Translations under genes and position numbers: made by a program | Source of the DNA: Rhodospirillaceae bacterium | GTDB taxonomy: Bacteria; Pseudomonadota; Alphaproteobacteria; Dongiales; Dongiaceae | Direction: 5' to 3' | Length of the DNA stretch: 64,000 nt | Assembly: GCA_016712715.1 (NCBI GenBank) | Contig: JADJQM010000002.1 | Location: 1,240,001-1,304,000, forward strand | In this document: positions 1-9,313 of the stretch, piece after piece | Layout of the letters: each line of letters opens with the position of its first letter | Numbering within the stretch: position 1 is the first letter of the stretch | The notes under the pieces: model-generated | Seen by the model: only the letters and a program-made list of their open reading frames with translations | Told to the model about the DNA's origin: nothing | Database searches by the model: none

Positions 1-72
1 GGCTCATCGTTCCCAAAGGCGCCCGAATCCACCTATGATCGCCGACAGGGTTAAAGGGGGGCGGGCACTTTC

Positions 73-1572
73 ATGAACAGGCATCCCGGCGCGGGTGGTG
101 ACGGGACCTCGGAACGGTTGTTCCCGGTCAGCATCTCCGTGCTGATCTTCGCTTTCGCGGCAGCCCTCATCGTGCTGTTCGCCTTGGCCATGCTCTATGT
201 CGGCATGCGCTCCTCGGACGAGGCCGACCGGCGCGCCTATGAGAGCGATCTCGAGCTGTTCGACAACACGCTCAACAACCGCTTTGCCCTGCTGGCGCGC
301 GACCAGTACTCCTTCGCCGGTTGGAACCGGCATCTGGCACCGGATGCCCAAGGGGTGGGCGCATCTGCTGGCGGCAATCTGCTCGACCGCATGGCAGGCG
401 CGCTCTGGTACCCGTTCGGCCATGACCGCACCCTCCTCATCAACCCGGATGGCAGCCTGCGCGCCTATGCCGGCAAGGACGCTGTCGGCAGTGCGCCGGC
501 GGGTCTCGATCGCGATCCCGAACTCAGACAGCTCATCGCCCAAACCCAGGCCGCGACCCAGGCCGCCTTGCGCGACGCCGCCGGGGACGCGGCCAGCGAT
601 GTCTTCACCGCCTCCTTCCAGACCATCGAGGGCGAACCCGCTCTGCTCAGCGCCATGGCACTGCCCGATGCGACACCCGATGCGCAGGGCCGACCCGCCA
701 TTCTCATCGCCGTCAAATTCATCGATGGCGACCTTCTTGAGTATCTCAACGCGCAGCTCGCCTTCAACGCGCTGCATTTCAACACCAACCCGCCGGCCGA
801 TCTGCCGACGACGCACAAGATGCTGACCTCGCTCTCCGGAGGGAAGCTCGGCGCCTTCATCTGGGCCGACAATGATCCGGGAGCCGAGATCTGGTCCGTG
901 GTCTGGCCTCTCATCGTCGTGATCGGCCTGGTGATGGCGGTGGCGGCGCTCCTCATCGCGCGCAAGCTCGGCGGCATGACCAACATCGTCGAGCACAGCG
1001 AACGCCGCACACGCTACATGGCGCGCCACGATCCGCTGACCGGTCTCGCCAACCGCCTCGCTTTCGGCGAGGCGCTGATGGCCGCCGTCGATGGCAGCGC
1101 CAACAAGCCCTTCGCCGTCATCGCCTGCGACCTCGACCGCTTCAAGGCGGTCAACGACACCTATGGCCATGCCGCCGGCGACACGGTCATCCGCGAGGTG
1201 GCGGCGCGCATGGCATCCACCGTGGGCAATGCCGGCCTCGTCAGCCGCACCGGCGGTGACGAGTTCATCATCCTCATGCAGCAGGATACCGACCCGTCGC
1301 GGCTGGCCGATCTCGGCCGGCGCCTGATCGCCGCCGTCACCGCGCCGATCGCCCTGGGCGAGGGAAAGGTGACCGATGTCGGCGTCAGCCTCGGCATCGC
1401 GCCGGCGCCCGGCTGCGGGCAAACGGCCGCCGCCATCATGCGCGCGGCCGACGAAGCGCTCTACGAGGCGAAGGCCACCGGGCGCGGCCGCCTGGTCTTC
1501 GCCGGCGACCGCCTGCTGCGCCAGGAGCCAACCGGGGATGTCCCCGCACCGGGCGCGGCGGCGCTGATGTAA
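73..1572 (+). CDS. Membrane diguanylate cyclase with CHASE4-like sensor domain
   Basis: Predicted to make cyclic di-GMP from two GTP at the inner membrane. A membrane segment at about residues 17-44 is followed by a periplasmic domain resembling CHASE4, a second membrane segment at about 273-297, then a GGDEF domain from about 315 to 480. The active-site motif is intact (RTGGDEF, residues 392-398). The product-binding I-site (RxxD nine residues before GGDEF) reads GNAG, so classical feedback inhibition is not expected. There is no EAL domain. The ATG follows a G-rich Shine-Dalgarno-like stretch. The signal sensed is unknown. Confidence 0.88.
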   Translation: MNRHPGAGGDGTSERLFPVSISVLIFAFAAALIVLFALAMLYVGMRSSDEADRRAYESDLELFDNTLNNRFALLARDQYSFAGWNRHLAPDAQGVGASAGGNLLDRMAGALWYPFGHDRTLLINPDGSLRAYAGKDAVGSAPAGLDRDPELRQLIAQTQAATQAALRDAAGDAASDVFTASFQTIEGEPALLSAMALPDATPDAQGRPAILIAVKFIDGDLLEYLNAQLAFNALHFNTNPPADLPTTHKMLTSLSGGKLGAFIWADNDPGAEIWSVVWPLIVVIGLVMAVAALLIARKLGGMTNIVEHSERRTRYMARHDPLTGLANRLAFGEALMAAVDGSANKPFAVIACDLDRFKAVNDTYGHAAGDTVIREVAARMASTVGNAGLVSRTGGDEFIILMQQDTDPSRLADLGRRLIAAVTAPIALGEGKVTDVGVSLGIAPAPGCGQTAAAIMRAADEALYEAKATGRGRLVFAGDRLLRQEPTGDVPAPGAAALM

Positions 1573-1640
1573 CCAGCCATCGCTTGTTCGCCGACCGCCG
1601 GCCACCTAAGCTGCCGCGTCCGTCACCTTTGGAGTCGATG

Positions 1641-2525
1641 ATGAAATTCGGGAATGCCGGCCGTACCGCCGGGCTGTTTGCCGTCATGGCAGTGCTCTTC
1701 CACCTCTTGCCCGCAACGGTGCCCGCCGCCCGGGCCGAGATCGCTGTGGGCGCCACGGTCGGTGGCTTCGTGCGCGTGGCCGGCGCCGTCTCCGGCAACC
1801 TGCCCGACCAGGCACCTGCCAGCAAGGCGGCGAAATCGCCGGCCTTCTTCGGCGAGAACGTCACCACCGGCGACGCCAGCAGCGCCACGATCGGCTTCAT
1901 CGATCATTCGCACCTGCTGCTCAGCGAGCGCGCCACCATCACCATCGACACCATGGTGTTCAATCCGAAGACCGGCGTCGAGGAAGCGGTCTACACCTTG
2001 ACCCAGGGCGCCGCGCGCTTCATCTCCGGCGCGATCAAGGGCGATTCCCTGCGTATCGAAACGCCCACCGCCACCCTGGTCATCCGCGGCACCAATGTGA
2101 AGATGCGCGTCCGCGAGGATGGCAGCACGCTGGTCTCGGTCAACACCGGCGAGGTCGAGATCAATGCCCGCAGCGGCGGCGACAGCGTCCGCCTGCGCGC
2201 GGGGCAAAGCGCCAATGTCGACCGCGGCGGCGTCGGCGATGTCGGCGAGAACGAGGTCGAAGTTGACGATGCCACCATCGATGATCCGGCACTCGATGGC
2301 GAGCCGGATCTGCCCGATGCCGATCTTGCCGATCTCGGCTTCTCCGACGAGGACATCGCCGCCATCGACGCGGCGCTGGCCGAAGCGGAGGCTGAAGCTG
2401 AAGCGGAGGCTGAAGCCGAAGCTGAGGCCGAGGCGGAGAGTGAGGGCGAGGCGGATGCCGATTCCGGCGACAGCGACGGTGGCGACGGTGGTGACGGCGG
2501 CGGCGATGGTGGCGGTGGTGACTGA
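1641..2525 (+). CDS. Secreted FecR-domain protein with acidic repeat tail
   Basis: A signal peptide (about residues 1-32, ending ARA) precedes a FecR-type beta-rich domain; the stretch TPTATLVIRGTNVKMRV is typical of FecR domains. The last ~90 residues are acidic: an Asp-rich segment, an uninterrupted Ala-Glu repeat, then a Gly/Asp tail. The start is chosen for GGAG at 1631-1634, six bases before ATG 1641; ATG 1638 is the alternative. No ECF sigma factor or TonB receptor gene is nearby, so the usual iron-signalling FecR role is unlikely. A periplasmic or surface structural role is a guess. Confidence 0.75.
   Translation: MKFGNAGRTAGLFAVMAVLFHLLPATVPAARAEIAVGATVGGFVRVAGAVSGNLPDQAPASKAAKSPAFFGENVTTGDASSATIGFIDHSHLLLSERATITIDTMVFNPKTGVEEAVYTLTQGAARFISGAIKGDSLRIETPTATLVIRGTNVKMRVREDGSTLVSVNTGEVEINARSGGDSVRLRAGQSANVDRGGVGDVGENEVEVDDATIDDPALDGEPDLPDADLADLGFSDEDIAAIDAALAEAEAEAEAEAEAEAEAEAESEGEADADSGDSDGGDGGDGGGDGGGGD
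2383..2450 (+). repeat. Ala-Glu coding repeat in FecR-domain protein
   Basis: The coding sequence alternates GAG/GAA and GCN codons (gcggaggctgaagct and variants), giving about ten consecutive Ala-Glu dipeptides. Codon wobble between units suggests it is maintained as protein rather than being a fresh slippage product. Confidence 0.7.
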
Positions 2526-2566
2526 TTCCGCACCCCATCGCGCCCACCTGATCCGCTGAGGTGGGC

Positions 2567-4288
2567 ATGCACAGCGACGCCATCACCGATATCCTGATCG
2601 TGCTCATGGCGGCGCTGGTGCTGGTGCCCTTTCTGCACCGGGCCGGCATCTCCTCGGTGCTAGGCTATCTCGCTGTCGGCATGATCATCGGCCCCTCCGG
2701 CCTCCAGGCGATCAAGGATCCGGAGGAGGCGGCCTGGCTTGCCGAGCTCGGCGTCGTCTTCATGCTGTTCGCGATCGGCCTCGAACTGCCGCTCGAACGC
2801 TTGAAGACCATGCGCTATTACGTCTTCGGCCTGGGCGGCGCGCAGATGGGCGTCACCCTGCTGGTGATCGGCGGGACCGCCCTGCTGCTGGGGGCGGAAC
2901 CTTCGGCCGCCATCGTCATCGGCGGCATCCTCGCCTTGTCCTCGACGGCCACTGTGCTGAAACTGCTGCTCGACCGCGGCGAGGCGGCGGCGCGCTTCGG
3001 CCGCATCGCGGTCGCTGTGCTGCTGTTCCAGGATCTCGCCGTGGTGCCGATGCTGGCGCTCATCCCGCTGCTCGGTGCCGAGGGCGGCAGCCTGTGGTTC
3101 GCCCTGGGCCTTGCCGCCGTCAAGGCAACATTGGCGCTGGGCATCATCATGCTGGCCGGCCGCTTCCTCATTCGCCCGCTGTTCCGCCAGATCGCGGCCA
3201 CCGGCAATTCAGAACTCTTCACCGCCGCCAGCCTGTTCATCCTGTTGGGGCTGGGCTGGGTCACCCGTGAAGCCGGCATGTCGATGGGCCTTGGCGCGTT
3301 CCTGGCCGGCATGTTGCTCGCCGGGACGCCCTACCGCCACCAGATCGAGGCCGACATCCAGCCCTTCCGCGGCCTGCTGATCGGCCTGTTCTTCGTTACC
3401 GTCGGCATGACCTTCGATCTTGCCGCGGTGGCGGCGAACATCCTCGCCATCCTCGGCATTACGCTCATCTTCGTGCTGATCAAGATCCTGCTCACCGCCC
3501 TGGTCGCGCGCGCCTTCGGCCTCAAGATCGACACCGCCTTGCGCGCCGCCCTGATCCTCGCCCAGGGCAGCGAGTTCGGTTTCGTCCTCACCAGCCTTGC
3601 CGGCAATCACGGCATTCTGCCGGCCGGCACGATCCTCAATCTCAATGCCGCGATCGTGCTCAGCATCGCACTGACACCCTTCCTAGCCACGCTCGGCAGA
3701 TATGCGGCGACCCGGATCCGCGACCGCCGCGGGCGACGCGCGAGTTCGCTCGCCGACGAATCCGAGCATCTTGCCGAACATGTGCTGGTGGCGGGCTTTG
3801 GCCGCGTCGGCCAGGCCATCTGCCGGCTGCTCGACAATGCCGAGATCGGCTATGTCGTGCTCGACCTCGACGTCCAGCGCGTGATCCGCGCCCGCGCCCG
3901 CGGCCTGCCGGTCTATTTCGGTGATGCCGGCCGCATCGACGTGCTGCGCGCCGCCGGTGCCGACCGCGCCTCGCTCGCGGTCATCGCCATCGACAGCCCG
4001 GTCATGGCCGAACGCATGGCGGCAGCGCTCCATGAAATCGTGCCAGACCTCGTCATCGTCGCCCGCGCCTGGGACGCCGGCCACGCCAAGCGCCTCGCTC
4101 AACTCGGCGTCAACGAAGCCATTCCGGAAGATATCGAGATCGGCCTGGGGCTGGGCAGCGCCATGCTGCGGCGCCTCGGCCGCGACCAAACCGATGTTGC
4201 CAATTACCTCGCCGCCTTCCGCGCCGAACTCCAGACCTATGGCAGCGCCGAGCCGGACAAGACGACCGAGCGGATCACGAAGGATTAA
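2567..4288 (+). CDS. CPA2-family monovalent cation:proton antiporter (KefB/KefC type)
   Basis: About 573 residues. The N-terminal ~375 residues are 11-13 hydrophobic segments of the Na+/H+ exchanger fold, with the conserved stretches LLFQDLAVVPML and ALILAQGSEFGFVL. A hydrophilic C-terminal RCK/TrkA-N domain follows, with a nucleotide-binding start (VLVAGFGRVGQAICRLL) at about residue 407. Such proteins exchange K+ or Na+ for protons under nucleotide control. ATG 2567 is preferred over GTG 2561 because GAGGTGGG sits just upstream. The stop overlaps the convergent PLP-enzyme gene by four bases. Confidence 0.9.
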   Translation: MHSDAITDILIVLMAALVLVPFLHRAGISSVLGYLAVGMIIGPSGLQAIKDPEEAAWLAELGVVFMLFAIGLELPLERLKTMRYYVFGLGGAQMGVTLLVIGGTALLLGAEPSAAIVIGGILALSSTATVLKLLLDRGEAAARFGRIAVAVLLFQDLAVVPMLALIPLLGAEGGSLWFALGLAAVKATLALGIIMLAGRFLIRPLFRQIAATGNSELFTAASLFILLGLGWVTREAGMSMGLGAFLAGMLLAGTPYRHQIEADIQPFRGLLIGLFFVTVGMTFDLAAVAANILAILGITLIFVLIKILLTALVARAFGLKIDTALRAALILAQGSEFGFVLTSLAGNHGILPAGTILNLNAAIVLSIALTPFLATLGRYAATRIRDRRGRRASSLADESEHLAEHVLVAGFGRVGQAICRLLDNAEIGYVVLDLDVQRVIRARARGLPVYFGDAGRIDVLRAAGADRASLAVIAIDSPVMAERMAAALHEIVPDLVIVARAWDAGHAKRLAQLGVNEAIPEDIEIGLGLGSAMLRRLGRDQTDVANYLAAFRAELQTYGSAEPDKTTERITKD

Positions 4289-5511
4289 TCCGCCAGCGCC
4301 CGGTCAAGATCGGCGATGATGTCCTCGGCCGCCTCAAGCCCCACGGACAGGCGGAACAAGCCCTCGCCGGCATAGCGGCGATAATCGGCTTCCGCTTCCG
4401 CCCCCAGGCGGAAGGTGGATTGCATCATTTCGGCGGTGTCGAGATAGACGATAATGCTGCGCTGATGCCCGAGCGAGAAGGCATAGTGGATATAACGCAG
4501 CCGATCCGGCATGCGTGCTGCGAGACTCTGCGGGTTGTGCGTCTGGAACGAGATGAGGCCGCCGAAGAAATCCATCTGCCGGTGGGCAAGCGCCGCCTGC
4601 GGATGCGAGGGCAGACCCGGATAATTCACCCCGATCACGCTGGGATGGGCTGCCAAATACGCGGCGATCTTCTGGGCGCTGGCGCCCACCTGCGCCATGC
4701 GCGGGAAGAGGGTGTCGATGCCGCGCAGGATGAGCCAGGCATTGCCGGCGCTCATGGCCGCACCCAGATAGACGCCGGACAGCGAGCGAATGCGCGCGAT
4801 GTCAGCTTTGCGGCCGATAAGGATGCCGCCCAGCGCATCGCCATGGCCGTTGATGAATTTGGTCAGCGAATGGATGACGAAGTCGACGCCGAGGTCGAGC
4901 GGGCGGGTGGCGACCGGTGTCGCCACGGTGGAATCGACCGAGACCAGCGCGCCATGGGCATGCGCCAGCTTTGCCAGCTCGGCAAGGTCGGTCAGGCGCA
5001 GCAGCGGGTTGCACGGCGTCTCGGCATGGATAAGGCGCGTGTTGGGGCGTAACGCCGCGCGCACCGCGTCGAGGTTGGAGAGATTGACGGCACTCACTGC
5101 TATGCCGAAGCCCGGCAGCAGCTTGTCCGCCATCTCGCGCGCACCCGCATAGCAGACATCGCTGATGATGAGGTGGTCGCCGGATCTCAAATTGCCCAGG
5201 AACAGGGCCGCGATGGCGGCGACACCGGTCGCCGTCGCCATGGCTTCATCGGCATGCTCAAGCGCCGCCATGCGCTGTTCCAGCTGCCGCACCGTGGGAT
5301 TGGTCCAGCGCGCATAAAGATAGGGCAGGTCGACCAGATCGCCGGCTTCAGCGGCCGAAAACGCGCCGTCGCCGGGGCGGAACGCGTTGTTGACCGACAT
5401 GCTGATATTGGGCGCGATGGCGCCCGTCGCCGCATCGACGGCGAGGCCGGCATGCACCGCCACCGTCATCGGTTGCGGTGTCATGTCCGGCTTGGCGGTC
5501 TTGTCGGTCAT
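4285..5511 (-). CDS. Cys/Met-metabolism PLP-dependent enzyme (trans-sulfuration family)
   Basis: 408 residues, full length for the cystathionine gamma-synthase / O-acetylhomoserine sulfhydrylase / methionine gamma-lyase superfamily. The PLP-lysine motif is visible (SLTKFINGHGDALGG), as are the substrate-loop YARWTNPTVRQLE and the cofactor-binding D-S-T segment (VSVDSTVATP). Substrate cannot be fixed from sequence; lyase or sulfhydrylase activity on homoserine-derived substrates or methionine is possible. The start codon overlaps the lysS stop (tcat at 5508-5511, ATGA on the coding strand), so it is probably translationally coupled to lysS. Confidence 0.85.
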   Translation of the reverse strand: MTDKTAKPDMTPQPMTVAVHAGLAVDAATGAIAPNISMSVNNAFRPGDGAFSAAEAGDLVDLPYLYARWTNPTVRQLEQRMAALEHADEAMATATGVAAIAALFLGNLRSGDHLIISDVCYAGAREMADKLLPGFGIAVSAVNLSNLDAVRAALRPNTRLIHAETPCNPLLRLTDLAELAKLAHAHGALVSVDSTVATPVATRPLDLGVDFVIHSLTKFINGHGDALGGILIGRKADIARIRSLSGVYLGAAMSAGNAWLILRGIDTLFPRMAQVGASAQKIAAYLAAHPSVIGVNYPGLPSHPQAALAHRQMDFFGGLISFQTHNPQSLAARMPDRLRYIHYAFSLGHQRSIIVYLDTAEMMQSTFRLGAEAEADYRRYAGEGLFRLSVGLEAAEDIIADLDRALAD

Positions 5512-7103
5512 GCGGCGATCGTGCCGTCGAGGGCCTTGCGGATGAGGGCCGCGGATTCCTTGCGGCCATAGAGCGCAAAGAACGAACCCATGCGCGGGCC
5601 TGTTTCCTGGCCGAGCAGAGTCTCATAGAGCGCCTTGAACCAGGCACGGAGTTCGGGGAAGGGATGTTTCTTGCCGATCTCGAAGACGATGTTCTGGAGA
5701 TCCTCGGCGCTGGCCGCCTCCGGCGCCGCTTCCAGGGCCGCGAGCAGCTCGGTCAAGGCCACGCGTTCCATCGCGTCCGGCGCCTTGTACTTCTTATGCG
5801 GCTTCACATGGTCGCGGTAATAGTTGATGGCAAAGCCGACCATCTTGTCGAGGAAGGGCGCGCTGACCGGATTGGCCTCCGGCAGATAGCGGCTGACGAA
5901 ACCCCACAGCGTATCCTTGGTCTCGGCATTGGCGACCGAGGCCAAGTTGAGGAGGATGCCGAAGCTCAGCGCATTCCGCGGAATGCCGTTGCCGGTGACC
6001 GGCGGCTTGCCGTTATGGATATGCCAGGCCGGGTTCTCCAGCTTCTGCGCCGGCGCCTCGCCCTCGAACTTCTCGACGAAGGTCAGGTACTCGTCCACCG
6101 CGCGCGGGATGACGTCGAAATAGAGCCGCTTCGCCGCCTTGGGCTTCTGGAACATGTAGAGCGACAGGCTCTCGGGGGGCGCATATTCCAGCCACTCCTC
6201 GACCGTGAGGCCGTTGCCCTTCGACTTCGAGATCTTCTGGCCCTTGTCGTCGAGAAAGAGTTCGTAGTTGAAACCTTCCGGCGGTGGCGACCCAAGCTCG
6301 CGGCAGATCTTGTTGGCGAGCTGTACCGAGGGGATGAGGTCCTTGCCCGACATTTCATAGTCGACATTCATCACATGCCAGCGCATCGCCCAATCGGGCT
6401 TCCATTGCAGCTTGCAGCGACCGCCGGTGACCGGCGTCTCGACCTTGGTGCCGTCCTCGTCCTGATAGACGATGGTGCCGGCCGCCGCATTGGTCTCGAG
6501 GATCGGCACCTGCAGCACACGGCCGGTCTTCTGGCACACCGGCAGGAAGGGCGAATAGCTGGCCGCGCGCTCTTCGCGCAAACTGGGCAGCATGATTTCC
6601 TGCACCTGTTCATAGTGGCGCAGCACGTCGAGCAGGCCCTCATCAAAGCGGCCCGACATGTACCAATCGGTCGAGGACTGGAATTCGTACTCAAACCCGA
6701 AGCCGTCGAGGAAGCCGCGCAGCATGGCGTTGTTGTGGTGGCCGAAGCTCTCATGGGTCCCGAAGGGATCCGGCACCAGGGTCAGGCGCTTGCCGAGATG
6801 CTGCGCCAGCATCTCCTGGTTGGGGACATTGGTCGGCACCTTGCGGAGCCCGTCCATGTCGTCCGAGAAGGCAAAGAGGCGTGTGGGAATATCGGACAGA
6901 CGCTGGAACGCCTGGCGCACCATGGTCGTGCGCGCCACCTCGCCGAACGTGCCGATATGCGGCAGGCCGGACGGGCCGTAACCGGTCTCGAACAGCACAT
7001 AGCCCTTTTTCGGCGGCGCGGATTTATAGCGTTCGACCAGCTTGCGGGCTTCCTCGAACGGCCAGGCACGCGCGGCTTGGGCATAGATACGGTCGTCGGT
7101 CAT
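5508..7103 (-). CDS. lysS: Lysine--tRNA ligase, class I
   Basis: 531 residues with class I synthetase signatures: a HIGH-type motif (GLPHIGT, about residues 45-51) and a KMSKS-type motif (KISKSKGN, about residue 290). It charges tRNA-Lys with lysine. Class I LysRS is the archaeal type but is found in many Alphaproteobacteria in place of class II LysRS, which supports the taxonomic placement. Upstream (7104-7208) there is only a short spacer with no obvious attenuator. Confidence 0.96.
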   Translation of the reverse strand: MTDDRIYAQAARAWPFEEARKLVERYKSAPPKKGYVLFETGYGPSGLPHIGTFGEVARTTMVRQAFQRLSDIPTRLFAFSDDMDGLRKVPTNVPNQEMLAQHLGKRLTLVPDPFGTHESFGHHNNAMLRGFLDGFGFEYEFQSSTDWYMSGRFDEGLLDVLRHYEQVQEIMLPSLREERAASYSPFLPVCQKTGRVLQVPILETNAAAGTIVYQDEDGTKVETPVTGGRCKLQWKPDWAMRWHVMNVDYEMSGKDLIPSVQLANKICRELGSPPPEGFNYELFLDDKGQKISKSKGNGLTVEEWLEYAPPESLSLYMFQKPKAAKRLYFDVIPRAVDEYLTFVEKFEGEAPAQKLENPAWHIHNGKPPVTGNGIPRNALSFGILLNLASVANAETKDTLWGFVSRYLPEANPVSAPFLDKMVGFAINYYRDHVKPHKKYKAPDAMERVALTELLAALEAAPEAASAEDLQNIVFEIGKKHPFPELRAWFKALYETLLGQETGPRMGSFFALYGRKESAALIRKALDGTIAA

Positions 7104-7208
7104 CTCGTCTCTCGGGCGGTAATTTCAGTGAAAAGCCGCCGGAGACTAGGGATTAAGCCCCCCTCCCGCAAGTGCGAAACAGGCGGGCATAGCCGCCATG
7201 CACGAGGT

Positions 7209-8180
7209 TCAGCGTGGCGGCAGCGCGATGATCGCCAGCACGGGCAGGTGCACCGAGCCCACATCGGGCCCGGCGGCGACCGAGACGATCTGCAGCCCGC
7301 CGCTCACCCGGATCTGGTCGATGGGCAGTTTCAGCGGCGACCAGGCGGGAAAGGTGCCGACCCAGGGTGCTGCCGGGGCCGCCATGGTGCCGCTCCACAT
7401 GGCAGAGGTGAGATGGTCGAGCGCCCCGGACCAGGGCAAGGCGTTGAAATCCCCGGCGAGGATGGTGGGCCTCGGAATATCGGCCATTTGTCCGGCAAGC
7501 GCGCGAACCTGCCTGACCTGCCTGCCCCATTCCGCGAGCGGAAAGGGCCTGTTCAAATGCACCATGGCGATGGTGAGGTCGGTGCCGGCGATTCTGGCAT
7601 CGGCCACCAGCGCATAAGTGGGGGTCCGTTCATCGCGCAGGCGCAGATCGTTGGCCCGGACCAGCCCATCGCGCAGGAAGATCCCCATGCCGTCCGTCGG
7701 CTTCAGGATCCAGGGCCGGTAAGCCGGGACGAGGTCCGGCAGGGTTGCCCCCAGTTCGGGCTGCGAGGCGGGCGTCGGCACGACGCCCGAAGACGTGCCC
7801 AGCGCCTTCCCCATGCCGTCGCTGAAATCGGGAATGAGGATGATGTCGGCCTTTTCCCCGATTGCATAGGCGATGGCCTCCGGGCTGGAACTGGGCAGGA
7901 TGACGAGCTTCACCTGCGGCATGTCGGCGTTGACCGGCACGCGCCCGCTGGAAAGCCAGGGCGCCAGCAGCGCAAGACTGAGCAGCATCACCGCTAGGCT
8001 ATGGCGCCAGCGCTTGCGCCACAACAGGCCGGCAAGCAAGGGCAGTCCGGCCAGCAGCAGCGGCCCACGCAACCCGTCGAACACCACCAGGTGCAATGAA
8101 AGGGGCGCCAGCAGAACAGCGGGCGCGAGGACCAGCCACGCGACCAGGGCGATGGGTACGCCGGTGCGGATGCGCCTCAC
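7209..8180 (-). CDS. Degenerate endonuclease/exonuclease/phosphatase-fold membrane protein
   Basis: Tandem paralogue of the next gene (8177-9313). It has N-terminal hydrophobic segments (about residues 8-72) and a C-terminal EEP fold. Two motifs are lost: the first Asn/Glu pair of active EEP enzymes (LNVHH and LVEM in the neighbour) is replaced by ILPSS and LIPDF, and the catalytic SDH triad is GSVHLPV instead of GSDHLPV. Only LAGDFNALPWS remains intact. It is therefore probably catalytically dead, perhaps a regulatory or scaffolding partner. The start overlaps the upstream stop (ATGA at 8177-8180). Confidence 0.75.
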   Translation of the reverse strand: MRRIRTGVPIALVAWLVLAPAVLLAPLSLHLVVFDGLRGPLLLAGLPLLAGLLWRKRWRHSLAVMLLSLALLAPWLSSGRVPVNADMPQVKLVILPSSSPEAIAYAIGEKADIILIPDFSDGMGKALGTSSGVVPTPASQPELGATLPDLVPAYRPWILKPTDGMGIFLRDGLVRANDLRLRDERTPTYALVADARIAGTDLTIAMVHLNRPFPLAEWGRQVRQVRALAGQMADIPRPTILAGDFNALPWSGALDHLTSAMWSGTMAAPAAPWVGTFPAWSPLKLPIDQIRVSGGLQIVSVAAGPDVGSVHLPVLAIIALPPR

Positions 8181-9313
8181 CGCGCCGACAAGGCGACCAG
8201 CGCCTCGACCGGCAGGTGGTCGGAGCCGACATTGGGGCCGGGCTCGAATGACAGGAGCTGCGGTGTGCCGCGAGTCATGATGTGATCGATCGGCAGACGG
8301 ATGAAAGACGGGCCCCAGGCGGGCCAGGTCAAAGCGAGATCGGCATGGTTGTTAAATGCCCCGTTCTGGCGGAGATATTGCTGGGTTCGACTCCACGGAG
8401 CGGCGTTGAAATCCCCCATCAGCACAAGATTGCGCCCCAGGCTGTTGACCCCCAGGCTGTTGACCCCCTGGCTGTTGACCTCCAGGCCGTTGACGGCCTC
8501 CGTCAGCGTCGCCACCTGCTCCGCCTGCACCAATCGAGGCAGCCCGGAGGGGAGCGACCTCAGGCCGGCATTGGCGGCCGGCGCCTCGGGCGGGTCAGCG
8601 ACCTGCAATGGCCAGGCGACATGGCTGACCGCAAACGTGACAGGCTCGCTGCCGCCGGGTGGCATGATCTCGGCCCAGACCAGAACCGGCAGATCATCAT
8701 GGATGCGCCCGGCCCCTTGTTGCTGAAACGGATGCTTGGAGAGCAGCATTTCCTCGCACCGCTCGACCACGTCAATGCAGTCGATGCGGAACGGATAGAC
8801 GGACTCAAGCGATGCCAGCTCCATCTTCCAACGTCGCGACATCTCGACCAGGCCGATCACATCGGCATCGCTGTCCCTGAGATACTGCCGCACCGCCTCA
8901 AAGGATCGGCCGCTGTGATGGACATTGAGCGAGATCACCTTCATCGTCCGCGCCGCCTGATCGGCAACCGGTGTTACTGGCACGGTCGGCTTCGGCCAAT
9001 AGGGATGGATGGTCCAGATCTGGATGAGGGCCACCGCCACCACCACGCTGAGCCAGCGCCAGCGGCGCAGGAGAAGGGCGAGGGCGCCCAGCGCCAGGGC
9101 ACCCATCAGCACCTGGACCGCGAAATGCTCGGCGACCGAAGCCAGCGGCCATAGCGGATGCAGCAGCGGCAGGAAGGTTGCGATCACCAGCACGACCCCG
9201 CCCAGGCCCAGCCCGGTATGGAGCCCGCGCCGGAAGGCGCCGGCCACGCGCCGCGCCGGCTGTGGGGTTTCGTCCAGGTCCGGTCCGTCCGGCGATGTCG
9301 ATAGCTCCATCAA
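8177..9313 (-). CDS. Membrane-anchored endonuclease/exonuclease/phosphatase family protein
   Basis: 378 residues. Three hydrophobic segments lie in the first ~120 residues, followed by an EEP hydrolase domain with a complete set of motifs: SLNVHH, IGLVEMSRRW, LMGDFNAAPWS and GSDHLPVEA. The fold covers DNases, sphingomyelinases and phosphoinositide phosphatases, so the substrate is open; the membrane anchor fits a lipid or extracytoplasmic phosphodiester substrate. An in-frame 15-bp tandem repeat (8436-8495) inserts a (G)VNSLG-like run between motifs 2 and 3. It is co-transcribed with the degenerate paralogue. Confidence 0.82.
   Translation of the reverse strand: MMELSTSPDGPDLDETPQPARRVAGAFRRGLHTGLGLGGVVLVIATFLPLLHPLWPLASVAEHFAVQVLMGALALGALALLLRRWRWLSVVVAVALIQIWTIHPYWPKPTVPVTPVADQAARTMKVISLNVHHSGRSFEAVRQYLRDSDADVIGLVEMSRRWKMELASLESVYPFRIDCIDVVERCEEMLLSKHPFQQQGAGRIHDDLPVLVWAEIMPPGGSEPVTFAVSHVAWPLQVADPPEAPAANAGLRSLPSGLPRLVQAEQVATLTEAVNGLEVNSQGVNSLGVNSLGRNLVLMGDFNAAPWSRTQQYLRQNGAFNNHADLALTWPAWGPSFIRLPIDHIMTRGTPQLLSFEPGPNVGSDHLPVEALVALSAR
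8436..8495. repeat. In-frame 15-bp tandem repeat, four units
   Basis: Units cccaggctgttgacc (8436-8450, 8451-8465), ccctggctgttgacc (8466-8480) and tccaggccgttgacg (8481-8495). They encode repeated five-residue blocks of the type VNSLG in the EEP protein. The first two units are identical, suggesting recent expansion. Confidence 0.9.

Noticed and set aside
4..1605. 533-codon open frame on the minus strand opposite the diguanylate cyclase
   Set aside because: It mirrors the GC3 bias of the plus-strand gene and shows no recognisable domain, while the plus strand has intact GGDEF motifs.
5478..7997. 839-codon plus-strand open frame opposite lysS and the EEP gene
   Set aside because: Antisense to two clear genes; composition is Arg/His/Gly-rich as expected for a shadow frame.
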